From Acidobacteria bacterium RIFCSPLOWO2_12_FULL_66_21 (GTDB taxonomy: Bacteria; Acidobacteriota; Vicinamibacteria; Vicinamibacterales; 2-12-FULL-66-21), in assembly GCA_001767455.1 (NCBI GenBank), contig MELC01000023.1:41531-75818 (forward strand): DNA of 34,288 nt, written 5' to 3'. Positions 1 to 6,365 of this stretch are shown here, piece after piece. The notes below the pieces were generated by a model that searched no databases, was not told the DNA's origin, and saw nothing but the letters and a program-made list of their open reading frames with translations. A program made the translations under genes and the position numbers. Every line of letters starts with the position of its first letter. Within the stretch, counting starts at the first letter, position 1.

Positions 1-123
1 GACGAGCCAGGCGGGGTGCAGGGGACCCCGCCGATAAAGAGCCGAGGAGCGGCGCGGGGCGTAGGGGCCCCGCAAGCGACGAGCCAGGCGGGTGCAGGGG
101 ACCCCGCCGATAAAGAGCCGAGG
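1..123. repeat. GC-rich direct repeat pair at left edge
   Basis: Two near-identical copies of a 46-47 base unit lie at 1-47 and 78-123, both ending in GATAAAGAGCCGAGG and differing by one G in a G-run. The 30-base spacer (48-77) contains GCGGGGCGT-A-GGGGCCCCGC, a strong palindrome. The spacer and second copy resemble the interior of the dispersed element at 31144-31293. A 19-base stretch at 43-61 recurs exactly at 16418-16436 inside the 3' end of the large M16 gene. The repeat continues past the window's left edge, so its full size is unknown. Confidence 0.8.
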
Positions 124-128
124 GGTAT

Positions 129-593
129 GTGAAGGCACTGCAGTTCCATTCGTGGCGCCGTTCGCTGGCGTTCTGGGTCGTCGCGCTGACCATTGCCGCG
201 GCGGCGGCGATGGCGTGCCGTCGAGGTGTGCCGGTGATTGACGTCGGCCCGAAGCCACTCGAGGTGGATGGAACGATCAGCGGGACCGTTCGCGGTCCCG
301 AAGGAACCAGCGCCGTCGCCGGCCGAACCGTGGCCGTCGTGAACGTCGAGACCGGCGAACGTCAAACGGTCGCGACGAGCATCACCGGCGGCTTCACCTT
401 CAAGGTGAAGCCGGGGCGATACCGCGTCGAGCTCGCGCTCCAGGATGGCGAGAAGGTGGTGAAGCAGCCGGGCGTCATCAAGGTGAACAAGAGCGACATC
501 GACGCGCACGCCGACTTCATCATCGGCGCCTCGTTGCATCCCCGCCTGCGCGCCCCGCGCTCCAACGACGGCCTGGGTTCAGCCATCGCCTAG
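129..593 (+). CDS. secreted or lipoprotein with carboxypeptidase-regulatory-like (Ig-fold) domain
   Basis: A 154-residue protein starting at GTG 129; the overlapping ATG at 127 runs straight into TGA. Residues about 12-29 are a hydrophobic export signal ending in AAAAAMACRR. The Cys could be a lipidation site, but the -3 position is not the usual Leu, so lipoprotein status is uncertain. Residues about 46-133 (DGTISGTVRGPEG, then GGFTFKVKPGRYRVEL) have the layout of a carboxypeptidase regulatory-like beta-sandwich: a G-x-V-x-G opening strand, a T/GGF turn and a PGRY-V closing strand. Such domains usually bind or decorate surface proteins; no enzyme motif is present. The start abuts the repeat at 1-123, and no good ribosome-binding site is visible. 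It is followed 60 bases later by the symporter unit, which seems to have its own promoter. Confidence 0.7.
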   Translation: MKALQFHSWRRSLAFWVVALTIAAAAAMACRRGVPVIDVGPKPLEVDGTISGTVRGPEGTSAVAGRTVAVVNVETGERQTVATSITGGFTFKVKPGRYRVELALQDGEKVVKQPGVIKVNKSDIDAHADFIIGASLHPRLRAPRSNDGLGSAIA

Positions 594-606
594 CCGGTCA
601 GTCGCG

Positions 607-634
607 CCGAACCCCGAGCCCCGAGCGCCGACAT
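607..634. repeat. short heptanucleotide array (CCGAGCC-type, 4 units)
   Basis: Four consecutive heptamers: CCGAACC, CCGAGCC, CCGAGCG and CCGACAT. They sit between the stop of the preceding gene (593) and the -10-like hexamer at 642. The same unit type (CCGAGCA, CCGAGTG, CCGACCA) ends the array at 2493-2545. Confidence 0.6.
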
Positions 635-641
635 CGTCAGT

Positions 642-647
642 TATACT
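642..647 (+). promoter_or_regulatory. -10-like hexamer TATACT, possible leaderless promoter
   Basis: TATACT ends six bases before the ATG at 654, so transcription would begin at or next to the start codon. No Shine-Dalgarno sequence and no convincing -35 hexamer are visible. The arrangement resembles those at 6353, 20196 and 25676. Confidence 0.4.
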
Positions 648-653
648 CCGCAG

Positions 654-770
654 ATGCCATCGGCCGATGCGTCCGACCGGCGCATGAGTCGCGTGTATCT
701 CCTTGCCATCGTCTGCGAGGCGGTGGTCATCGCCGCCCTCTGGGCGTTCGGCCGCGTCTTCTCTTCCTGA
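654..770 (+). CDS. small single-TM protein preceding the symporter (38 aa)
   Basis: ATG 654 opens a 38-codon frame ending at TGA 768-770. It encodes a polar N-terminus ([13 protein letters not shown]), one hydrophobic helix ([19 protein letters not shown], about residues 14-32) and the tail GRVFSS. It ends 16 bases before the symporter ATG at 787. An internal ATG at codon 11 (MSRVYLL) is an alternative start. The size, single helix and position directly ahead of a sodium:solute symporter recall the very small accessory subunits described for some symporters, but I cannot match it to a named family. A chance frame is possible; the clean TM segment with positive residues on one side argues for a real gene. 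Confidence 0.5.
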   Translation: MPSADASDRRMSRVYLLAIVCEAVVIAALWAFGRVFSS

Positions 771-786
771 CCTCACCGCCCAGCAG

Positions 787-2511
787 ATGCGCACATTCGA
801 CTGGCTCGTCGTCGCCGCGTACCTCGTCTGGATCGTGTACGACGGGTTGAAGCGGACGAAATCGGCCAACGAGGTGGAAGGCTATTTCCTCGCGAACCGC
901 AGCCTGCCGTGGTGGGCGGTCGGACTCTCCGTGATGGCCACGCAGTTGAGCGCCATCACTCTGGTCGGCGCGACCGGGCAGGGGTATGCCGACGGCATGC
1001 GCTTCGTGCAGTTCTACTTCGGGCTGCCCCTTGCGATGGTCATCCTGTCGGTGACCCTGGTGCCCTTCTTCTATCGCGCGCGCGTGTTCACCGCGTACGA
1101 GTATCTCGAGCGGCGGTTCGACCTGAAGACCCGCACGCTGGCGAGCGTGCTCTTCCTGATGTCGCGCGGGTTGTCGTGCGGCGTCATCATCGCCGCGCCG
1201 TCGGTCATCCTGTCCATCATCCTCGGCTGGAACCTGACGCTGACGATCCTGGCGATCGGCCTGCCGACGGCGATTTACACGATGCTCGGCGGCGTGCAGG
1301 CGGTCACGTGGACCGACGTCAAGCAGATGGCGGTGATCGTCGGCGGGCTCGTCGCCGCGGTGATCGCGCTCATTGTCGGCCTGCCGCACGAGGTCGGCAT
1401 CAGCCAGGCGCTGCACGTCGCGGGGGCGGCCGGACGTCTCACCGCCGTCGACTTCCGCTTCGACCTGAACCAGACCTATACATTCTGGTCCGGGCTCATC
1501 GGCGGCCTCTTCCTGATGCTGTCGTACTTCGGCTGCGACCAGAGCCAGGTCCAGCGGTATCTCACGGCCAAGTCGGTCGACGAGGGGCGCCACTCGCTGC
1601 TGATGAGCGCGTTCGTGAAGATCCCGCTGCAGGCGCTGGTGCTGCTCACCGGCGTCCTCGTCTTCGTCTTCTACCTGTTCAACCAGCCGCCGATGCTGTT
1701 CAACCGCGAGCACGCCGACAAGGTCCGGAAGAGCGTGCGCGCCGGGGAGTACGCGGCGCTCGACGCGGACTTCAGCCGGGCGTTCGAGAAGCGGCGGGAG
1801 GCCACGACCGCGCTCGCGGCATCGAACGAAGACGAGCGGGCCGCCGCCAGGCAGGCATTCGACGCCGCCGGCGCGGAAGTGAAGGGCATCCGCCTGCGCG
1901 CGGCGGAGATCGTCCGCGACGTGACCGGCGACGACAGATACAAGCAGGTCACCGGCGACACGCCCACACCCGACGTCAACTACGTCTTCCCGACGTTCGT
2001 GACGACGAGATTGCCGATGGGGCTGGTCGGTCTGATGATCGCCGCGATCTTCGCGGCGGCGATGTCGAGCATTGCCGCCGAGCTCAACTCCCTGGCGACG
2101 TCCACCGTCATCGATATCTACCGGCGCATGATCAGACCGGAGGGCACCGACGCGCACTACCTGCGGGTGTCGCGGCTCGCGACGGGATTCTGGGGACTCT
2201 TCGCCTGCGCCGTCGCGACGTTTGCGACCGGCCTGGGGTCGCTCATCGAGGTGGTGAACCGCTTCGGGTCGTTCTTCTACGGCTCGCTGCTCGGCGTGTT
2301 CGTCCTCGCCATCGCCGTCCGGCGCGCCAACGGCACCGGCGCGTTCGTCGGGCTCCTCGCCGGCATTGCCGCGGTCGCGACCTTCGCGCTGCATCCCTCC
2401 ACGAAGGGCGTGTCCTTCCTCTGGCAGAATCCTCTCGGCGTGATCGTCGTCGTCGCCGTCGGCACGGTCGCGAGCCTGGCGGCGACGGGCGGGAACGTAG
2501 AACGAACGTAG
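787..2511 (+). CDS. sodium:solute symporter (SSS family)
   Basis: A 574-residue inner-membrane transporter of the SSS/SGLT superfamily (Na+-coupled uptake; substrate not predictable). The start is placed at ATG 787 ([13 protein letters not shown]), which gives the usual first TM helix; upstream in-frame sequence is Arg/Ser-rich and unlike a transporter. Family hallmarks are the early [20 protein letters not shown] segment, [10 protein letters not shown], a [13 protein letters not shown] segment and the Na+-site helix [16 protein letters not shown]. About 13 TM segments can be traced. Between the helices near nt 1680 and 1990 there is a hydrophilic, Arg/Glu/Ala-rich insertion of roughly 90 residues, predicted helical, larger than in minimal SSS proteins. 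The last residues (NVERT) and the TAG stop are encoded within the heptamer array at 2493-2545. The deacylase follows 31 bases downstream. Confidence 0.9.
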   Translation: MRTFDWLVVAAYLVWIVYDGLKRTKSANEVEGYFLANRSLPWWAVGLSVMATQLSAITLVGATGQGYADGMRFVQFYFGLPLAMVILSVTLVPFFYRARVFTAYEYLERRFDLKTRTLASVLFLMSRGLSCGVIIAAPSVILSIILGWNLTLTILAIGLPTAIYTMLGGVQAVTWTDVKQMAVIVGGLVAAVIALIVGLPHEVGISQALHVAGAAGRLTAVDFRFDLNQTYTFWSGLIGGLFLMLSYFGCDQSQVQRYLTAKSVDEGRHSLLMSAFVKIPLQALVLLTGVLVFVFYLFNQPPMLFNREHADKVRKSVRAGEYAALDADFSRAFEKRREATTALAASNEDERAAARQAFDAAGAEVKGIRLRAAEIVRDVTGDDRYKQVTGDTPTPDVNYVFPTFVTTRLPMGLVGLMIAAIFAAAMSSIAAELNSLATSTVIDIYRRMIRPEGTDAHYLRVSRLATGFWGLFACAVATFATGLGSLIEVVNRFGSFFYGSLLGVFVLAIAVRRANGTGAFVGLLAGIAAVATFALHPSTKGVSFLWQNPLGVIVVVAVGTVASLAATGGNVERT

Positions 2512-2545
2512 AATGTAGAATACCGAGCACCGAGTGCCGACCATG
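2493..2545. repeat. heptanucleotide array drifting from GAACGTA to GAGTGCC
   Basis: Units in order: GAACGTA, a partial GAAC, GAACGTA, GAATGTA, GAATACC, GAGCACC, GAGTGCC, GACCATG. The sequence drifts step by step from one unit to another. The symporter's stop (TAG 2509-2511) lies in it, and the last unit contains the ATG (2543-2545) of the deacylase. Confidence 0.75.
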
Positions 2546-4120
2546 TCCCAAACACGTTATGGCTTACTCGTCGTTCTTCTGATCGGCGGCGCGCTGTCGG
2601 CACAGGCCCCGCGGTACGACGTGCTGATCGTCGGAGGGACGATCGTGGACGGGTCCGGCGGCCCGGGCCGGCGTGGTGACGTTGCGATCAAAGACGGGCG
2701 GATCGTGGCCGTCGGAGCCATCGACGCCGCCAGGGCCGCGACGACCATCGATGCGAAAGGGATGGTTGTCGCGCCGGGCTTCATCGACGTGCACACGCAC
2801 GCCGACGACATCGCGGAGCGCCCGCAGGCGGAGAACTTCGTCCGCATGGGCGTGACGACCGTCGTCGCCGGCAACTGCGGCGGGTCGGCGCTCGACATCG
2901 GCGAGGCGCTGGCGAAGATCAACGCCACGAGGGTCTCGGTCAACTACGCGACGCTCGTCGGCCACAACACGGTGCGGCGCGCCGTCATGGGCACGGCGGA
3001 TCGCGATCCCACGCTTCCGGAACTCGCGCAGATGAAGTCGCTGGTCTGGCGGGCCATGGCCGACGGCGCCGTGGGGTTCTCCACCGGCCTTCAATACGTT
3101 CCGGGGACGTATGCGAAGAGTCCAGAGATCATCGAGCTGGCACGGGTGGCCGCGAACGAGAACGGCATCTACGCGTCGCACATGCGCAACGAGGGCACCG
3201 CGCTCGAGGCATCGGTCGAAGAGACGATTCGCGTCGGCGAAGCGACCGGCGCGCGGGTCGAGATCTCTCACCTGAAGGTGGACAGCCCGAAGAACTGGGG
3301 CGCCAGCGCCAGGGCGCTCGCGCTCATCGACGTGGCGCGGACGCGCGGCATCGATGTCGAGGCCGACGAATACGCGTATACCGCGGCCAGCTCGAGCCTC
3401 GGCATCAGGTTTCCGGCGTGGGCGCTCGAGGGAGGGCAGGAGCAGATCGCCGCGCGCCTGAACGACGCCGCAACCTGGGAGAAGATCAAAGGCGAGATGC
3501 GCGGACTGCTCGCGGAACGCGGCCTCTCCGATCTCTCGTTCGCCGTCGTCGCCTCGCATCGGGCCGACCCGCTGCTCAACGGACTCTCCATCAAACAGAT
3601 CGCGGCGAAGCTGAAAGGATCCGAGACCGCCGATGCACAGCTCGAGACCGCCCGCGCGATGATGCTCGCCGGCGGCGCGTCCATGGTCTATCACTTCATG
3701 TCGGACGACGACGTCGAGCGGATCATGAGACATCCGCAGGTGGGCGTCGCGTCCGACAGCGGCGTCCTCGCCGCGGGGGCGGGCGTACCGCATCCACGCG
3801 GCTACGGCAACAACGCCCGCGTGCTCGGCGAGTACGTGCGCAAGCGGCACGTCATCTCCCTCGAGGAGGCGATCCGGAAGATGACGTCGCTCCCCGCAGA
3901 ACACTTCCGCTTCGCGAGGCGCGGGCTGCTGAAGGAGGGCTACGCGGCGGACGTCGTGGTCCTCGATCCCGCGAAGGTCGCGGATACCGCGACGTTCGAC
4001 AAGCCGCACAGCTACGCCACTGGGATCCCGTATGTGCTCGTCAATGGAGTGGCCGTGGTCGGCGCCGGTGCTCATACCGGCGCCCGTCCGGGCCGGACTC
4101 AGTCGCTCGTCGCGAAATAA
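2543..4120 (+). CDS. N-acyl-D-amino-acid deacylase (D-aminoacylase, amidohydrolase family)
   Basis: A 525-residue exported metallohydrolase that removes acyl groups from N-acyl-D-amino acids. ATG 2543 is chosen because it begins a normal signal peptide (MSQTRYGLLVVLLIGGALSA); a GTG nine bases earlier is possible. Visible hallmarks are YDVLIVGGTIVDGSG at the N-terminal beta-domain, the metal-binding GFIDVHTHADD (His about 84 and 86), the family-specific Cys in VVAGNCGGS (about 112), TGLQYVPG, SHMRNEG, EISHLK and VASDSG. The C-terminal beta-domain ends with ATGIPYVLVNGVAVV, typical of this family. Its 3' end overlaps by 22 bases the 3' end of the convergent anti-sigma gene. With the neighbouring symporter it suggests scavenging of D-amino-acid derivatives such as wall fragments; that link is inference. 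Confidence 0.92.
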   Translation: MSQTRYGLLVVLLIGGALSAQAPRYDVLIVGGTIVDGSGGPGRRGDVAIKDGRIVAVGAIDAARAATTIDAKGMVVAPGFIDVHTHADDIAERPQAENFVRMGVTTVVAGNCGGSALDIGEALAKINATRVSVNYATLVGHNTVRRAVMGTADRDPTLPELAQMKSLVWRAMADGAVGFSTGLQYVPGTYAKSPEIIELARVAANENGIYASHMRNEGTALEASVEETIRVGEATGARVEISHLKVDSPKNWGASARALALIDVARTRGIDVEADEYAYTAASSSLGIRFPAWALEGGQEQIAARLNDAATWEKIKGEMRGLLAERGLSDLSFAVVASHRADPLLNGLSIKQIAAKLKGSETADAQLETARAMMLAGGASMVYHFMSDDDVERIMRHPQVGVASDSGVLAAGAGVPHPRGYGNNARVLGEYVRKRHVISLEEAIRKMTSLPAEHFRFARRGLLKEGYAADVVVLDPAKVADTATFDKPHSYATGIPYVLVNGVAVVGAGAHTGARPGRTQSLVAK

Positions 4121-4605
4121 AGAGCGACTGGCGCGACGACGAGGCAGAGCACGAGCGTCGTCCATGCGAGCACGCTCGTGGGCGCCAGCGACTGCAAGGC
4201 AGTGAGGCCGGCGGGCGCGTGGACCGCGAGATCCTTGACGTCCGGGAGCGATGCCGCCCAGCCTCGCAACAGCGGCAGCGCGAACCCGCCGAATGCGGCA
4301 GCGAGCCCTGCCACGCAGGCGAAGGCGAGACCCTGGGCGACGACGATCGGACGCGCGGCGGAGCGGGCGGCGTCCTGGCGCGCGCGCATCTGGGCGCGCC
4401 ACCACATGACGGCGGACGTGGGGACCTCGGCCTCGACGCTCGCCGCTTCGTGTTCGCGCAGCAGCGGCAGCGCCACCGCGAGAACGTCCGCGCACACCTC
4501 GCATGACGCGACGTGCGCGCGCAGCTCCCCGTCCGAGCGATCCGGCCATCGATCGGAGGCGAGCGCGTCCAGCAGATCCCGTTCCCGCGCGCAGTCAGTT
4601 CTCAG
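4099..4605 (-). CDS. zinc-type membrane anti-sigma factor, apparent CTG start
   Basis: A 168-residue anti-sigma factor paired with the overlapping ECF sigma gene. The N-terminal cytoplasmic part has the H-x3-C-x2-C zinc anti-sigma signature, HVASCEVC, encoded around 4498-4515. Two TM helices follow (AQGLAFACVAGLAAAFGGFA and VLAWTTLVLCLVVAPVALYF), so it is an inner-membrane protein holding the sigma factor at the membrane. No ATG, GTG or TTG occurs in frame between the zinc motif and the upstream stop. The best start is CTG at 4605-4603, preceded by GAGGGAG six bases away, overlapping the sigma gene by 11 bases. A GTG at 4497 would delete the zinc motif, so it is rejected. The alternative CTG codons near 4575 have a weaker ribosome site. 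Confidence 0.8.
   Translation of the reverse strand: MRTDCARERDLLDALASDRWPDRSDGELRAHVASCEVCADVLAVALPLLREHEAASVEAEVPTSAVMWWRAQMRARQDAARSAARPIVVAQGLAFACVAGLAAAFGGFALPLLRGWAASLPDVKDLAVHAPAGLTALQSLAPTSVLAWTTLVLCLVVAPVALYFATSD
4100..4130. terminator. hairpin at convergent overlapping gene ends
   Basis: CAGTCGCTC (4100-4108) and GAGCGACTG (4122-4130) form a perfect 9-bp stem with a 13-base loop. It covers the stop codons of both the deacylase (+, ends 4120) and the anti-sigma gene (-, ends 4099). No T-run follows on either strand, so a classic intrinsic terminator is not proven. A shared bidirectional 3' stabilising hairpin is the modest reading. Confidence 0.45.
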
Positions 4606-5188
4606 GGCGCACTCCCTCGTCGGGCGCGTCGGCCCGCAGCAGCCCCGCCAGCTTCCGGCGGGCCCTGAACAGCAGCAGCTTGATGCTTCCCGTCGTCAGT
4701 CCGAGCGTCTCGCCAATCTCCCGGTGCGACGACCCCTGCGCGTACGCGAGCCAGAGCAGCTCGCGCTCGCGCGGTTTCAGCCGGCCGAACGCGCGCCGCA
4801 GATCCACGCGCTGCTCGGCGTGGCGCGCCACGTTCTCGTGCGACGGCAGCGCCGCGCAGTCGGTGTCGTCGATCCGGGAGTCGGTGGAGGCGGCGCGGCG
4901 GCGGTGCCGGTCGTGCACCAGGTTCGTCGCGATGCGGAAGAGGTAGTGGCGCCGGTGCGACTCGGATTCGTGCGCGACCCTGGCGCGCAGGAACCGGTAG
5001 TAGGTTTCCTGCAACAGGTCGTCGGCGACCTGGCGGTCGCCGGCGACCCGTGAGAGGTACACCCAGAGCGGTCTGGCGGTGCGGTCGTAGAAGGCGCGGA
5101 ACGCGTCTTCGTCCATCTCAAACGCAACTTCTCCGTCGTCGGCCTGTGCCTCGAGCCGTTCGAGTTCGGAGATCGTCACGTCACGCAT
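4595..5188 (-). CDS. ECF-family RNA polymerase sigma factor
   Basis: A 197-residue ECF (group 4) sigma factor that redirects RNA polymerase to stress or envelope promoters. Region 2 lies at about residues 27-95: FRAFYDRTARPLWVYLSRV, then ADDLLQETYYRFL (the DLLQET core-binding signature), and HYLFRIATNLVHDRHRR. Region 4 lies at about 135-180: LKPRERELLWLAYAQGSSH followed by the helix-turn-helix REIGETLGLTTGSIKLLLFR. ATG 5188 is chosen because it overlaps the upstream gene's TGA (ATGCGTGA); a further in-frame extension upstream reads as junk. It overlaps the anti-sigma gene downstream, so the three genes are translationally coupled. The linker between regions 2 and 4 is Asp/Ser-rich (STDSRIDDTD). 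Confidence 0.93.
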   Translation of the reverse strand: MRDVTISELERLEAQADDGEVAFEMDEDAFRAFYDRTARPLWVYLSRVAGDRQVADDLLQETYYRFLRARVAHESESHRRHYLFRIATNLVHDRHRRRAASTDSRIDDTDCAALPSHENVARHAEQRVDLRRAFGRLKPRERELLWLAYAQGSSHREIGETLGLTTGSIKLLLFRARRKLAGLLRADAPDEGVRPEN

Positions 5189-6110
5189 TGTCGGTAGTGG
5201 GCCGTTCCAGCAGCCCCAGCTTACGCGAGAGACCGTAGGCCGCGCCCGCGGAAACGATGAAACCGACACCGAGCGCCATGGTCACGATACCTACTACGAA
5301 GAAGAACTGGGCCGGTTCATCGACGAACCGCAGGCTGACCAGCAGGACCCCAAGGCCCGCGATGGCCAGGACCACGCCGGCCTGCAGCGACACCAGGATG
5401 CGCGACAATGGCGCGCCGAGCGGCCGCGCGTCGTCGTGCACCTGGATCGGCGCGGATTCCAGGAACTTGCGGCCCGCCGGCGTCTGGATATAGGCCATGA
5501 GCTCCTCGCTGGAGGCGAACCGATCGAGCAGCTTCGTGTGCACGTCGAACTGCACTTTCGACAGGCGGCTCCAGCGCCGGGAATCCACGACCATCCGAAT
5601 CAGCCAGATGAGGACGCCGGTCACCACCAGGAACACCATGAAGGCCGTGAAATCGCCGATCAGTCTGTCCATGTGCTGCACCTGCAGCTCTCTCGGGTCC
5701 CTCGTGCCGTAGCCCGAGGACACGTTGACGCGCTCCAGGAAGTAGCCCGGGTTGTGGGCGACCTCGGGGTGTTGCGCGAGGAACGCGGCAAGGGCCGGGT
5801 ACGTCGCCAGGTAGGCGTCGTTCGACAGCAGCGATGGATCCAGCTTCAGCACGCGGCCGAGCGAGGGCGGGTACTTGCCAAGCACCTCGTTCAGCTTCTC
5901 GCGCGTCTGTTCCGCGTCGGTGTCGGAGATGAGTCGAGGAGCCGGCTGCTCCGCGGACGGCTGACTCGCGGGCGCGCCGGCCGGGCGCTGGGCTGCCTGG
6001 GCCGCCGGCGGCAGCGACAGCAGCGCGGCAGCGGCAATCACGAGGACGAAAGATGGGCGAAAGGCTGCCTGCCCCGAGCGAGCGGCGCGAGTCGAAGGTG
6101 TACGAATCAT
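5181..6110 (-). CDS. three-TM membrane protein leading the ECF sigma operon, function unknown
   Basis: A 309-residue protein with a signal peptide (about 18-39, ending PPAAQAAQ) and a Pro/Ala-rich linker. Next come a periplasmic helical region (about 60-150) rich in NEVLGKYPPSLGRVLKLDP-type segments, a TM helix at about 152-174, a cytoplasmic segment at about 178-235 and two TM helices at about 240-262 and 268-292. The cytoplasmic segment contains LLDRFASSEELMAYIQTP and GRKFLESAP, a motif I associate with conserved hypothetical proteins beside ECF sigma genes; I cannot name a family. ATG 6110 has GAGGAG about ten bases upstream. Its stop overlaps the sigma start by 8 bases. Being first in the operon, it may be a sensor or an effector of the sigma system. 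That role is inference. Confidence 0.75.
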   Translation of the reverse strand: MIRTPSTRAARSGQAAFRPSFVLVIAAAALLSLPPAAQAAQRPAGAPASQPSAEQPAPRLISDTDAEQTREKLNEVLGKYPPSLGRVLKLDPSLLSNDAYLATYPALAAFLAQHPEVAHNPGYFLERVNVSSGYGTRDPRELQVQHMDRLIGDFTAFMVFLVVTGVLIWLIRMVVDSRRWSRLSKVQFDVHTKLLDRFASSEELMAYIQTPAGRKFLESAPIQVHDDARPLGAPLSRILVSLQAGVVLAIAGLGVLLVSLRFVDEPAQFFFVVGIVTMALGVGFIVSAGAAYGLSRKLGLLERPTTDNA

Positions 6111-6134
6111 CAGTATCAGCTCCTCACACAGCCA

Positions 6135-6160
6135 TTACGCAGGGGTCGGCGAGCGGTTAA
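6135..6160 (-). promoter_or_regulatory. candidate ECF-type promoter (TTAAC-N16-CGTAA)
   Basis: On the minus strand TTAAC (6160-6156) is followed, exactly 16 bases after the AAC, by CGTAA (6139-6135). AAC-N16-CGT is the usual spacing and core of ECF sigma promoters. It lies about 25 bases before the ATG at 6110, leaving room for the GAGGAG ribosome site. This position would allow the operon's own sigma factor to autoregulate it. Confidence 0.45.
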
Positions 6161-6200
6161 CCCTTCGACTCGCTTTCGCTCGCTCAGGGCGGCTCGACCA
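6161..6200. repeat. CCCTTCGAC...GCTCAGGGC dispersed-type repeat
   Basis: CCCTTCGACTCGCTTTCGCT, directly followed by CGCTCAGGGCGGCTCGACCA, resembles the imperfectly palindromic CCCTTCGAC-loop-GCTCAGGGC repeats scattered through many bacterial genomes (recalled, not searched). A related half (GCCCTGAGC) occurs at 9381-9425. It sits upstream of the candidate ECF promoter in the divergent region 6111-6365. Apart from this repeat and the two promoters, I see nothing else in that spacer. Confidence 0.55.
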
Positions 6201-6352
6201 ACAGGGTGTCATACACGGAGATGCCGGAGGGAGACAGCGTTGGCGATGATGGAGGGATTCGATGTGGCACGCGTCGTTGCGACGAGCCGTTTCATCGGTA
6301 CGGCGATTGTTGGCGCGTTCGCCGATCGATGCCTCGGCCGATGAATCAGTGG

Positions 6353-6358
6353 CATACT
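6353..6358 (+). promoter_or_regulatory. -10-like hexamer CATACT, possible leaderless promoter
   Basis: CATACT ends seven bases before the ATG at 6366. No Shine-Dalgarno sequence precedes the ATG and no clear -35 is seen, so transcription from this hexamer would give a leaderless mRNA. Confidence 0.35.
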
Positions 6359-6365
6359 TCCGCGC

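Noticed and set aside
727-2544. Long open frame on the minus strand across the symporter gene
   Set aside because: Its product is Arg/Asp/Glu/His-rich with no domain features, the usual antisense shadow of a GC-rich coding region; the plus-strand SSS motifs are unmistakable.
2564-4549. Long minus-strand frame opposite the deacylase
   Set aside because: Low-complexity Arg/Gly/Ala product and clear amidohydrolase motifs on the other strand.
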